A program made the position numbers and the translations under genes. 64,000 bases of DNA from Lobosporangium transversale (taxonomy: Eukaryota; Mortierellomycota; Mortierellomycetes; Mortierellales; Mortierellaceae): the NCBI RefSeq assembly GCF_002105155.1, contig NW_019028989.1, positions 248,001-312,000 on the forward strand, given 5' to 3'. Every line of letters begins with the position of its first letter. Positions within the stretch are counted from its first letter, which is position 1. Positions 32,169 to 45,296 of this stretch are shown here, one piece after another. The notes under the pieces are model-generated. The model had not been told where the DNA came from. It saw only the letters and a program-made list of their open reading frames with translations, and ran no database searches.

Positions 32169-34472
32169 TTAAGAAAACTTGACGCTGCGCGCAAGACCAG
32201 TCTTGATGCCAGTCTTCTCTCCTCCGTACGCACCCTCCAGTCTCGTGAAAACTCGCTTGACAGACTTGATCTTCTTCTTGGCAGTCTCGTATCTGTTCCT
32301 ATGCTTGACACGTGGGTTGCGCTGCTCCTTCTTGCGATGAGGTGTAAGACCTTTGTTCTTGAGAATCTGCCACGAGATCGAGCGCTTGTCGTTGGGATCG
32401 ATACTTGTATCCTCAAAAGAAGTGCTATTATAAAAGAGAAGAAAACAGAAAAAAATTAAAAATAATGCATTTGCTTAGTAAACTAAATCGGTATAAAGTA
32501 TTATAGCTGAATGTGAAAAAATAAATAAAAAGGCTATACCTCTTCTCCAAATTTTCATTTAAGGCTCGACGGGCAGCTTTCTTAGCCTCCTTGGCAGCAA
32601 GAACCTCTTGGTAATAATCCTCGCCCTCTGTATCTTGTTGCACACGATCATTAAGACTCGATCTCCGATCTGCGCTGAAGATATCATCTTGGTTTTCATC
32701 TATAGGACGAGCGTCTTCAATATCCTTGGCATCCCATTCAAGATCATCCAGGTCAGTGTTCTCTGGTATAGGTGCGCTCTTAACGGCCTGTCGTTTGAGT
32801 TGTTCCTGACGGTCTTTGAACTTCTCACGATAAGGAATATCTGTGTCCCCAGAACCCCGTAAAATTTTAGATCGCTTATTAGCATTTTGATCCAACTTAG
32901 CAACATAATCTCGGAGTGATCTCTTCTTCTGTGCCTTGTCCTCCATATCAACGTCTAGTAGCTCGTCCAAATCGCCATAATCGTTCTCTAGTCTACTGCG
33001 TTTCTTATCGGCTGCAGATTTCCTATTCTTCACTTTCTTATTGTGCGATACGAATTCTTCTTCAAGTTCAACATTATACTCAAACCCCTTGGGTTTTGCT
33101 TTCTCTGCTGTCTGTTTAACAGCGGTCTTCTTTTTCGTTTTCTTATTCTTTTCGAGAGGCGTTTTTGCCTTAGAGTCTTGCTTCGAGTGCTGCTTATCTT
33201 CTTCATCCTCGCTTTTGTCAGTATCTTCAGGGTCCTCACCACTCTCCAGAAGTTCCAACAGATCCTCCATACTCTCCCTGATTGTCTTCTTCTTTTCCAT
33301 TTTCTCCAACTTGATGATTGATTTTTTCAGCTCATACAGTGCATCAATAACAGGATGGTTTGTAAGATCCGTGGTTCCATTATCGGGTGATGTTTTCAGC
33401 GTGATGTAGAATGCAATATTTGTGAGGTAATTGATTAGTGTTTGGTATTTCAAGCGCAGGAACGGCATTGGAGCCTTGTCGTCCGGATAAGGTTTGCGTA
33501 GTGAGTTTGTAAGCTGGAGTAACTCTGCCATGGCATGCAACATCTCTGTTTTCTCCTTGAACTCCTCCACAAGGTCAAGCAACTCCGGGCTCTGATTCTG
33601 TAAAACCTTTAGGATCTCCTGCTTTGATAGTTTGCTAACACCAGCTTTAGCAATCTTTTCAACAACAACTCCTCCTTGTTTGGCCTTTAATAAATCAATT
33701 CCTTGAAGTTCTTTCTCAAAGCCTTCCACAAGAGCACGATCGGCATCCTTATCACCTAAGATGCCTCGCCCAGCGACAGTGCCCCAGACAGCTTCTTCCT
33801 CCCCAGGAGCAAAATCCTCTTCTGACATCTCTGCAATACGCTTTTTCTGAAGTCTTAGAGCTTCTTCTTCTTCGGCTTTGGCCGTCTCCTCGTCAGACTC
33901 AATTTCATCCGCATCATAGTAACTGCGCTTGCTTTTCCCCCATGATGTTTCTGTTTCATGTAAAAAATATTAAATTAGAATGAAGACAAATATCAACTTT
34001 GCCATTGAATCGCTATCATACTCTATTCCAAATTAACTTACTGTCGAGATCCAACTGCTCTTCATCATCTTCTCCACGTCCAAGGTCATCTTCAAGATCT
34101 TCCAAATCTTCTTCTTCGTCCTCGTCATCTTGCTCGTCTTCGCCATCATCTAAACTGAAGACTTCCTCCTCGCTTCCCTCGTACTCGTCATATTGCCGGC
34201 GCTCAAGCTCTCTCTCATGGTCCAAATCAATAGTATTCCGGCTATCATGAACTTGATTTTTTTAAGAGGATTTAATATATGTTAACAGCAAGAATGGGTC
34301 AAAAAGATCAAATAAAAAAACCCCTTGTCAACAGTTAACTAGTCAGCTTACACTCATCTTCAGAGTCGCCTTCCATTTCATCCCAAGTATTGACAGCCTT
34401 AATACGGCTTCCCCCACCGTCGAACTTCTTCTCGATAGCAGGCCGACTTCCTTTTCTCTTTGCCTTCGCCAT
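32169..34472 (-). CDS. UTP3: U3 snoRNP / small-subunit processome protein Utp3 (Sas10)
   Basis: The start MAKAKRKGSRPAIEKKFDGG (34472) is followed by a very acidic exon (EDEEEDLEDLEDDLGRGEDD) and a large exon: ETSWGKSKRSYYDADEIES, AEMSEEDFAPGEEEAVWG. The Sas10/Utp3/C1D domain follows (LLDLVEEFKEKTEMLHAMAE...LKYQTLINYLTNIAFYITLK). Then comes a Lys/Glu-rich region and the conserved C-terminal Sas10 domain (ISWQILKNKGLTPHRKKEQR, NPRVKHRNRYETA) ending GIKTGLARSVKFS (stop 32169). It acts in the nucleolus in 18S rRNA maturation. Length (about 650 residues) and domain order match the family. The pogo-type element lies 120 bp beyond its stop codon, so its terminator or 3' UTR could be affected. Confidence 0.92.
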
Positions 34473-34638
34473 TTTATGGAATGTGGATGAAGTATTGTGA
34501 ATGAGAAAATCGACTTCATTCCCAAGGTTTATTTCTTTTTTTTTTTTTTTTTTTTTTTTTTGAGACTGCCATTTAAAAAAGCCACAGGTGTCAACATTAA
34601 TAATTAGCTATGCTCTATCGTCTGGTCGTCTGAGCAGT

Positions 34639-35288
34639 TCACCGCAAGCTGAGACCCATAGACTCGTTCAGAGCGGATATAACTTTGTTATACTCTTTAT
34701 CAATCTCCTTCTGCGCTTGCCGCATACTTGACTTTTGCATGTGGGTCGGTCTAATATAGCAAGGAAAGATTGAATAGAATTAAATTCTTTTCAGCTTGTA
34801 AATAAAAAACGATTGTGGCTACGATAAATGGGCCCATACCCCGAACTGTTCTCTGCTGCTATTCTCGTAATGTTGCTAATCACCGAATGCTCCACCCCGA
34901 AGCGAGTGGAGGCAATCTCGAAAAAAAACCTAGTATTATAGGCTTCGAAAGTGTAATGCGCATAAGTAGTAAGCGCCAGTATTCTTGTAAAATATTGAAG
35001 AACTGAAACGCAAACAGACAACCAACCTCGCTCCCATTGCTGCCTAATATCAGCATCAATTGTCTTTGGCTTTTGCTGTGCTTCTTCAAAGGCCTCTCTT
35101 AACTTTTGCCGGATAACCTTTGTTCCAGGGTTTGTATACATAACGGACAAACTACCTGTACGCCACAGTTGACGATATAATGAACGCGCGTCTGCTTCAG
35201 TTGGCCTGAATCCTACAGGAAGCCGCTTTGGAGCAGGCCCAAGCTTACGTGGCAGCGTTGCTAAAACGTTTAGTGGTATCTTTGGCAT
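34639..35288 (-). CDS. LYR-motif (complex1_LYR-like) mitochondrial protein
   Basis: Three exons: about 35288-35033, about 34953-34850 and about 34750-34639. The first (MPKIPLNVLATLPRKLGPAP, basic) contains ADARSLYRQLWRTGSL, a LYR motif followed by the usual Phe/Arg-rich helix region (KLREAFEEAQQ). The second, joined at GAG CGA G|CC, reads AYNTRFFFEIASTRFGVEHS. The third reads RPTHMQKSSMRQAQKEIDKE and ends at TGA (34639). LYR proteins bind acyl carrier protein and help Fe-S transfer or assembly of respiratory complexes or mitoribosomes. Which member this is cannot be told. It is divergent from the mitochondrial glutamyl-tRNA synthetase gene, with 143 bp between starts. Intron borders were chosen by frame. 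Confidence 0.7.
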
Positions 35289-35389
35289 AAAAGTTACCGG
35301 GACGTTTGGAAAAAGGGAGTTATTGGAGATAAAGAAAGCTGTTCATTTGAGCAGTCCCTCATAGTGTTCTTAATAAAAAAATAAAATAA

Positions 35390-37750
<2,361 letters not shown>

Positions 37751-38306
37751 ATAAATCACTAAAGTGTTAAGCGATAAAGTAGCCTGATTGATGTCATGAC
37801 AAATGTATCGGCTTTTATACCTCGTCAGAGTCAATATGTGGGGAATGTCAATTACGAGCAGTAGCTTCAGAACTAATTGATGACCGGAACCATTGTCAAC
37901 AATGAAGCTTCATTTAGTGGTTACTCAACCTGATAAAGGTCTATAAAGACGGTCATTAAAGGGTGGAGGCGGTGCGTCAGGATCAAAAGAGGTACAAGTT
38001 GCAAAAGCGTTCTCTTTAGGGACAATCGAGAGAGGTTTGCTGCGGATACAGAGAGATTGAGACAATATGGCTATTGTTTGGAAAAGATGTAGACCAAATG
38101 GCTATGGAAGCTGGTTGAGGACAAAATGATTTTATCGTGGGAAGAAAGATGCACTATTAAAAAAAAAAAAAGAAGAAAAAAAAAAAAGTGACTGCTGAAT
38201 AGCAGGTAAACAATTTTTTTTTTATTTTTCTCTTTCTAAAACCATGTCCACATTCATTCTCATTCCTTTCTTCTAGACCTGCACTCTGTCATTCCCTTAT
38301 AATAAC
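37751..38306. other. Intergenic region
   Basis: I see no gene. Poly(A) runs lie at about 38158-38187, then a T-rich stretch before the YTM1 start. Confidence 0.5.
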
Positions 38307-40041
38307 ATGGACGCACTTGCAGAAGGACCTCAGGTCCAAGTCAAGTTTGTGACTCGCCAGAGACAGTATGCTATCCCTGAAACCCCTATCCAGACACCTG
38401 CACGCCTTAGACGATATGGACTCTCACAAATTATCAATCTTGTTCTTCAGAACGAAGGAGGCATGTTTTTAATCTTGGGACTACTTTAATGAAAGATGTT
38501 TGTTCAACATATATCAATTAAAAAGCGAATACTTGAATAATTTTTTTTTTTTTTTTTTTTTTTTGTCAACAGAGAAGCAGAAACCTTTCGACTTTTTGAT
38601 TGATGGCGAGTTCTTAAGAACTTCACTCGTTGAATATCTGGAGGAGAAGAATTTGTCAACTGAAAATCTTCTGACTATTGAGTATGTCGAATCAATGTTA
38701 CCACCAACACCTCTATCGTCATACGAGCATGACGATTGGGTTAGTGCTGTTCAAGCTCATCAACCTGGTGGCTTTTTGACAGGATCGTACGACAACCATG
38801 TTCGCATTTGGAATAAGCAGGCAGAATGCACTCACATTTTGTCAGGACATAGCGGGGCCATCAAGACTGTCCAATGGCTCACATCAAATGGTAAAGGGTG
38901 TTTGTCGCAACATCAGTGAGTCACTTTGTGGATCTGCCTAGCATAGACAGAAAGTTGACCATCTTTCATTCAATTTTTTTTCTTTCATTTCTCATACTAC
39001 AGGAGAGAGTGGCACTTTATTGTCTGGAGCATTGGATCGGTCAATCTTGGCCTGGGAGTATAACCATACTGATAGCAGCAACTCGATTTTGTATGAGTGT
39101 AGAGGACACACTGCAGGAGTAGAGAGCATCTCTTTGAACTCCAATGGAGACAGATTTGCTTCAGGATCAGCAGATTCTATGATCAAGATTTGGACCACCA
39201 CTGTTCCTACGGCCAGTGACCACTTTGATGAAGCAGCGGAAACACGGAAAAAAAGAAAGACGGCCAAAGACGATAGGATCTTTAAGGTGAAGACGAGTGA
39301 AGACTACTGTAGTTGATCATGCGCTCATTATAGGTTAAGCTGACTCGATATTGACTTGTTATTGATTTGATTATAAAAAAAAGGCTCCAATCCTTACGCT
39401 GGCTGCACATACAGGCCCCGTCTCTTCAGTTGTCTTTAATCCCACATCATCGGATACCCTGTACAGTGCTGGATGGGATCACTCAGTTCGTGTCTGGGAT
39501 GTTGAGAACCATGTCAATGTCGCCACCAAGGTACCAATTGGAAATCTTGAGAAAATGTTTTAATACCTAGATCTACTAAGATATCACTACTAAGAGAGAT
39601 ATTGAAAAAGACTACTGATGACTTTGGTTTGGGGGTTGATCATTTGAATAGAACTGCGAAAAGACTGTTCATGCCTTGGATTATTCTCAGCTTTCTGGAC
39701 TTTTAGTTTCTGGCCATGCAGATACTGTCATCCGTCTGTGGGATCCTCGCACCGAGGAATCATCTATCGTGAAGCAGACTCTTAACGGACATCAAAACTG
39801 GGTCACATCTGTTTCATGGTCACCATCATCAGCATACATGTTAGCCAGCGGATCTTATGATGGATTTATCAAAGTTTGGGATATCCGTGCTAAAGGGGCC
39901 TTGTATACATTGTCTCATGGAAAGGGATCCAAAAAGGTGCTCAGCATTGATTGGAGTAATGATTTCCTGCTGTCGGGAGGAGAAGACAATCAGATGAAGA
40001 TTCATAAAGCTCAGGACATGACAGAGCGTATAGAAGGATAG
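38307..40041 (+). CDS. YTM1: Ribosome biogenesis WD-repeat protein Ytm1 (WDR12)
   Basis: The N-terminal ubiquitin-like NLE domain reads VQVKFVTRQRQYAIPETPIQ, then (after intron 38461-38572) EKQKPFDFLIDGEFLRTSLV. WD repeats follow: DDWVSAVQAHQPGGFLTGSY, SGHSGAIKTVQW, GTLLSGALDRSILAWEY, GHTAGVESISLNSNGDRFAS, LYSAGWDHSVRVWDVE, LLVSGHADTVIRLWDPR, NGHQNWVTSVSWSPS and SGSYDGFIKVWDIRAKG. It ends ...KAQDMTERIEG at 40041. In yeast it joins Erb1 and Nop7 (PeBoW) and its NLE domain recruits the AAA-ATPase Rea1 to pre-60S particles. The first intron appears to start with GC (GAG|GCATGT) and ends ACAG; no GT donor gives an open frame. Confidence 0.94.
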
Positions 40042-40381
40042 GAAGGCTGAAGTAGAAAATCATAGCACATTTATTAAAGCATTTGGGTTTTCAACCCTCC
40101 CCCTTTTTTTTACCATTTTCTCCATCACACATGTCCATGTGTTCCCCTCTATTTGTGGAGAAATAAGGGGATGGTCCGTTTTCTTTTTCCTTTTATTTTT
40201 TTCTTTCTTCCTTACAATTCAAAATCCACCTCGGTTTGACCAATATACCCATAAAGGCAGACATGTCTGATCAAAGAGCGGTTTCGTAAGATGAATAAAA
40301 TCTTTTATTGCTTTCAACAGTAAAATTTTATTAACACATGTGTTGGCATGTCCCTTCTCCTGGACCTACTCTTCGTCTTAG
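40042..40381. other. Intergenic region between YTM1 and the protease gene
   Basis: Probable YTM1 3' UTR with T-rich stretches. A short open stretch starting ATG at 40350 (MSLLLDLLFVLDSYHKAF) looks signal-peptide-like but is out of frame with the protease. Confidence 0.4.
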
Positions 40382-41314
40382 ACTCTTACCATAAAGCGTT
40401 CTCCCATTGCCATTGTTAGACTTCACTTGACCTGCAACCCTAATTATGAGCTTCGGACGCCAGAATCATTAAAGCTTGTAGCTGCAAAACATGCACCTCC
40501 AGCCAAAAAGCCCGGATTTCTGCAGCGTTTGGTAGTAGATAAAGCTTTGACAACCAACTCAGTAGCCTCGCCTCCATATGTTGAATCGCTCACCGATGTC
40601 GCTCGGGATGTCCAATATTATGCGGAAGGTGAGAAGAAATTAGTTGGGTAGTAAGGTGCAAACTATCATTGTGAAAGATTGAACTGCAAATGAGTTTACA
40701 CTCAATTCTATCTCTATTCGTATTAAAAAAAAAAAAAAAAAAAAAAAAGTTGAAATTGGTTCAAATGAGCAAAAATTTCGACTGGACTTTGATACAGGAA
40801 GCAGTGATTTGTGGGTGCCAGATTCAACATGTAAGACTCGGAGCGTTACCTTCAACAGAACCACATCCACCACATTTAAGCCATTCAAAGGCAAGTTCAA
40901 GATATCTTATGGAGATGGATCTACAGTATCGGGAATCTTGGGGCAAGATCGAATCAATGTGGCAGGACTTATCATAGAGGACCAGATTTTTGGTCTTGCG
41001 ACAAAAGAATCAACCACATTTAGTAATGATGTAGTAGATGGGGTTCTAGGTCTGGCTTATAGTTCTATATGTTCAGTACCTGGAGTCCTTACACCACTGG
41101 AGAACATGATCGAGCAGAAGCTGATAACTTCACCTATATTTAGGTGAGTAAATATTGGTCCGGGCTTCTTTTTTTTTAAAAAAAAAAAAAAAAAAAAAAT
41201 AGATGCTCACTAAACAATTTGGATTACTACAATCAGTGTTTGGTTAGGCCGAAATACTGAAGGAGGAGGCGGAGGTAAGAAGAAAGCGAAGAAATAATTT
41301 AATAGAGATATATA

Positions 41315-41349
<35 letters not shown>

Positions 41350-42228
41350 TTCTGCAAACATCAGAATATCGCTTTGGTGGATATGATAGTGAACGTTTTG
41401 AAGGCGAATTGACATGGGTTCCAGTAACAGTCAGGCGCTATTGGCAAGTAAAATGCGATGGACTCTTTTTTGGAGATGTCGATCTCAAACTGAAGAGCGA
41501 TGTGATAATCGATACGGGTAATGTTACTCAAATGTTTTGTGCTAGAAATAAGAAATTAAAGGTAAAAAAAGTACCAACACCCGGAATGCTGGACATTTCC
41601 CATAGGTACCACGCTGGTTATAGTCCCCACATTAGTTGCCGAGGCAATCCATGCTCAAATCCCTGGAGCGATTAACGATAAAAAGCACGGTTGGATCGTT
41701 CCGAATACACCGGAAGTGGCTGCTCTGAATGGTGTACAATTCGTATTGAACGGAGTCAAGTTTAACGTGATCATGAAGGATATCATGCGTGAGAGCGTTT
41801 GGGGAAAGCGAGGATATGTTTATTCTGGCATTACAAGCAACGATCAGATCGTAAGTTCATGATGCTTTGACGGAAAAGTTTTTCTTTTTTTTCTTTGAAT
41901 CTAAACTGTTTTGTTCTTTATGCCTTGATAGCCTGTTTGGATTTTAGGCGATGTATTTATCAAGGAGAATTTTGTGAGTAGGCTTTTGTATCAGAAAAAA
42001 AAAAATTCAAACACAACAAAGTGAAGTTGCACGTTTCTTACTTTTTATTTTTTTTATTTTTATTTTTATTTTTTATTCAAAAAGTGTGTATTTGATATGG
42101 GCAAACACCGTGTTGGAATTGCCAAATGCAAGCCTCCAAACAGGATTCAACCATCTGTGATTCAACAAGTCAAAGACGACTTTGAGGAGTTTCAAAAAAG
42201 ACAGGCTTCTAAATGTTTAATAATGTAG
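40382..42228 (+). CDS. Pepsin-type aspartic protease (A1 family), 5' end unresolved
   Basis: Exons: up to 40628, 40750-41143, 41237-41274, 41365-41517, 41606-41850, 41932-41973 and 42085-42228. The propeptide-like start reads RLHLTCNPNYELRTPESLKL. The mature enzyme has both active sites: LDFDTGSSDLWVP in exon 2, and VIIDTG|TTLVIVPT split by an intron. Other landmarks are the flap YGDGSTVSGILGQD, VDGVLGLAYSS and a late PVWILGDVFIKENFCVFD. One oddity is the start. The first exon is open only back to a TAG at 40379-40381 and contains no ATG in frame. So an upstream exon with a signal peptide was missed, or the 5' end is lost. It is presumably a secreted or vacuolar protease if the start exists. 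Confidence 0.85.
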
Positions 42229-42595
42229 ATTTTACACATATAATTTTGATGTGTTGTGTGACATAAAGGACAAGAGAGTAAACAGACATAATCAGCAACT
42301 CGTCTCATCTCCCAGTGCTTTGCGCATTCATGGCACAGCATGTGGGGAATAATGCTTCCTGATGGGATCATGAACTTTAGCCGTTAGCTCTCCACAATCT
42401 CCTGTTTATTACATCAGTATGTAACAGCTGCTGCGTGGTAGTGATGCAGGAAGTTTGTGAATCCCAACAATGGGACGAGAGATCAGACTCCTCTGTCATA
42501 TCGATCTTTAATGACTCGGTGCCCAAGTACTGGCCTTGCCGGGACAGATACGGATCGTACATTTTTTTTCTTATTTCACCGTAACATCGTATGAT
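42229..42595. other. Convergent intergenic region
   Basis: Lies between the protease and APC10 stops. I see no supported gene. Confidence 0.4.
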
Positions 42596-43357
42596 TCAGA
42601 AATACTGGCGATATGAATGGTGACTGATCGTTGTCCGTTCGCAAAGGTCTATTTGCCAGGCATACATACTGGTTAGCCTTCCTATCATTTTAAACATCTA
42701 ACAACTCTGACAATCACTACTTACTCGCGTGTTGAAAGTAGCTTCAGCTGTCGTATATGGGTATCACGTCCACCAAGTTGGTTAGAGAGTATAGCCATCT
42801 GCAATAGAAAAACTTTTGGTGGACGCCCACTGAAACACAAAGCCGTTAGTCAAATCTGGGCCTCTTAGGGCAGCCGCACCTCTTCATCTTATTAAATTTA
42901 TAAAGCGTACCTGCCAGGACTGTCCTCTAAGCTGATGTTCACCCATCCTGTTTGTTTCTCCAGTTCAACATTTACGAGTTCCTTTAGGTCATGATAAGCT
43001 GTTCCACCTCTGATGCTAATTCCCAAAGGTGTATAGCTTTCGTCTTGCTTATAATCATAGTAAAATGATACTTGCTGAACTGGCATCTTCTTCTCGAATT
43101 GCATATTGATAAGATGCGGTTGTGGACCATCGGATCTGTCATGATATAACAGCAATATATTCTTAAAATTGGGACAAAACGCTATGATTGATCCTGTAAT
43201 ATGAATAATACAAAGTCAAAACCTACTGCCAATAGGTCTCAAGATCATTGTCCCAAAGTAATTCAATACCGTGGTCTATCTTATCAGAGGATACTGACCA
43301 GGTGGCTAACCGGCCTATATCCTTTTTGTCTTCTAAATCGAGTTCGCCGTAGTTCAT
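42596..43357 (-). CDS. DOC1: Anaphase-promoting complex subunit 10 (Doc1/APC10)
   Basis: Four exons on the minus strand, about 178 residues: MNYGELDLEDKKDIGRLATW with SDKIDHGIELLWDNDLETYWQ; SDGPQPHLINMQFEKKMPVQ with FYYDYKQDESYTPLGISIRG and LEKQTGWVNISL; RPPKVFLLQMAILSNQLGGRDTHIRQLKLL; and a short last exon ending SHHSYRQYF (stop 42596). DNDLETYWQSDGPQPH and the NHQNGRDTH-type block (here NQLGGRDTH) are signatures of the DOC domain. In the APC/C it helps bind D-box substrates with the coactivator. Length fits the family. The terminal Ile-Arg tail common in APC10 is not seen, so the last exon is less certain. Confidence 0.88.
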
Positions 43358-43858
43358 TCCTTTTAGGCTGTTTCTTTTTTTGAATTCAAGAAAATAAAAG
43401 AATAGACAACAAGGAATCAATGCGTGCCTTAATGAATGTTCGAATGGCCCAATATCGGTTTGTTTGAGCAAGGTGGTGCCTGAACTGTGACAAGACTTTC
43501 TGGTTGATACGTGGCTTGGTGTCACAGAATAAGAAGAGATCGAAAGTCAGCAAGCAGCTTTTGAATCCTCTCAACTTTGGTATGTGACCTAGCAGGATAA
43601 TTGAGAAGAAATCTATGAATCCATTGGCTCATCCCGGCACTGCCTATCAATCCATTGAATGCTTAAAGCATCGAATCATCGATCCATCAGAATCTACTAC
43701 TCAGCAACTATCAGACAGCATTAAACATCTTTATCATTGATAACGATGCGTTGGAGTGGTTATGGGGTCTTCAGTTTGAGAGAGTTCATAGGCTGACTTG
43801 ATCATCTGCGTATTTTCTTTTTCTTTTAGACCTTTAAATCCCTCGAACAGTAAACATC
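43358..43858. other. Divergent promoter region of DOC1 and RPP0
   Basis: Contains a T-rich stretch before the RPP0 start (CTTTTTCTTTTAGACC, about 43816-43832), typical of ribosomal protein gene leaders. No separate gene is supported. Confidence 0.45.
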
Positions 43859-45040
43859 ATGTCGAAGGCAGGCAAAAAGGAAGAATATTTCCAGAAGCTC
43901 AAGACTTACTTGGAGGAGTACAACTCCATCTTCATTGTCAACGTTGACAATGTCGGTTCCAACCAGATGCACCAGATCCGTAAGGCTCTTCGTGGTGATG
44001 CCAGGATCCTCATGGGTAAGAACACCATGGTCCGCCGTGCCATCCGTATCCTCCAGGCTGAGAACCCCGACTACGAGAAGCTCATGCCCTCGGTCCGTGG
44101 CAACGTTGGTTTCGTCTTCACCAACTCTGACTTGAAGACCATCCGTGACAAGATTTTGTCCAACCGTGTCAAGGCCCCCGCTAAGGCTGGTGCTCTTGCC
44201 CCCATTGATGTATTCGTCCCTGCTGGTAACACTGGTATGGAACCCGGCAAGACATCTTTCTTCCAGGCTCTGGGTGTCCCCACCAAGATTGCCCGTGGTA
44301 CCATTGAAATTATCAATGATGTCCATCTTATCAAGGAGGGTTTGCGTGTCGGTGCCTCTGAGGCTGCTCTTCTCAACATGTTGAACATCTCTCCTTTCAC
44401 TTACGGCTTGACTGTCGTTCAGGTCTACGACAAGGGTACTGTCTTCCACCCCTCTATCTTGGATATTGAGGAGGATACTCTTATTGGTCACTTCGTTGCT
44501 GGTATCAAGAACATTGCCGCCATTTCTCTCCAGATCGGTTACCCTACTATTGCTTCAGTTCCTCACTCGATCATCAACGCTTACAAGAACCTGTTGGCCG
44601 TTTCCATTGCTACCGAGTACACCTTCCCTGGTTCTGAGAAGGTAAAGCATATTGTGATTTTATTACCTTTACTGCTATATGATTTTTTCATCTTTTGGTC
44701 TTTATTTTATTCCTTCATATGTGAGCCGTGTGATGAAAAACTCTTTGTAGCCCTTCAACAAGGCGATGACGAGAAAATCAAAACACTCTAATTTTTTCCT
44801 GATGGTCCTCACTTATTTTTTTTTATTCATCTACATTTGGTTATTATTTAACATTGAAATCTAATCCTATGTCTCTTGTCCTAAAAAAAACTACAGGTTA
44901 AGGCTTACCTTGCTGATCCATCAGCTTTCGCTGTTGCTGCTCCCGCTGCCTCAGCTGCCGCTCCTGCTGAGAAGGCTGAAGAGAAGGTTGAAGAGAAGGA
45001 GGAATCTGATGATGACATGGGCTTCGGTCTTTTCGACTAA
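43859..45040 (+). CDS. RPP0: 60S acidic ribosomal stalk protein P0 (uL10)
   Basis: Two exons, 43859-44641 and 44897-45040, about 308 residues. The start [20 protein letters not shown] is followed by the rRNA-binding blocks ([43 protein letters not shown]) and the stalk region. It ends in the eukaryotic stalk tail [12 protein letters not shown], the site shared with P1/P2 that contacts elongation factors. Codon use is strongly biased to C-ending codons, as for a highly expressed gene. The intron sits just before the Ala-rich hinge ([19 protein letters not shown]). Confidence 0.97.
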
Positions 45041-45141
45041 ATTCTTTTTAATGAGTACTGTTCTATCTCAATAAAATCTGTGGGAAAGGGTAGTTCATAG
45101 AAGCACCAAATAGGTGTCATCTAAGGGCTCTTTTGTTGGAA

Positions 45142-45183
<42 letters not shown>

Positions 45184-45296
45184 TCGCGTCAAGTTTTATT
45201 AATGTTGGGTTTTTTGTAAATTCATTTTATATAACATGTATTTTGGATTATTAAGTTATTTTTGATTTCATTTCAATTACAAAGTATATATACAAG
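45041..45296. other. Convergent spacer with a long poly(A) run
   Basis: Includes an uninterrupted run of about 32 A near 45149-45180 between RPP0 and the BAG gene. No other feature was seen. Confidence 0.5.

Noticed and set aside
43826..44491. A 221-residue minus-strand reading frame opposite RPP0.
   Set aside because: It is the mirror of a strongly codon-biased ribosomal protein gene and has no family features of its own.
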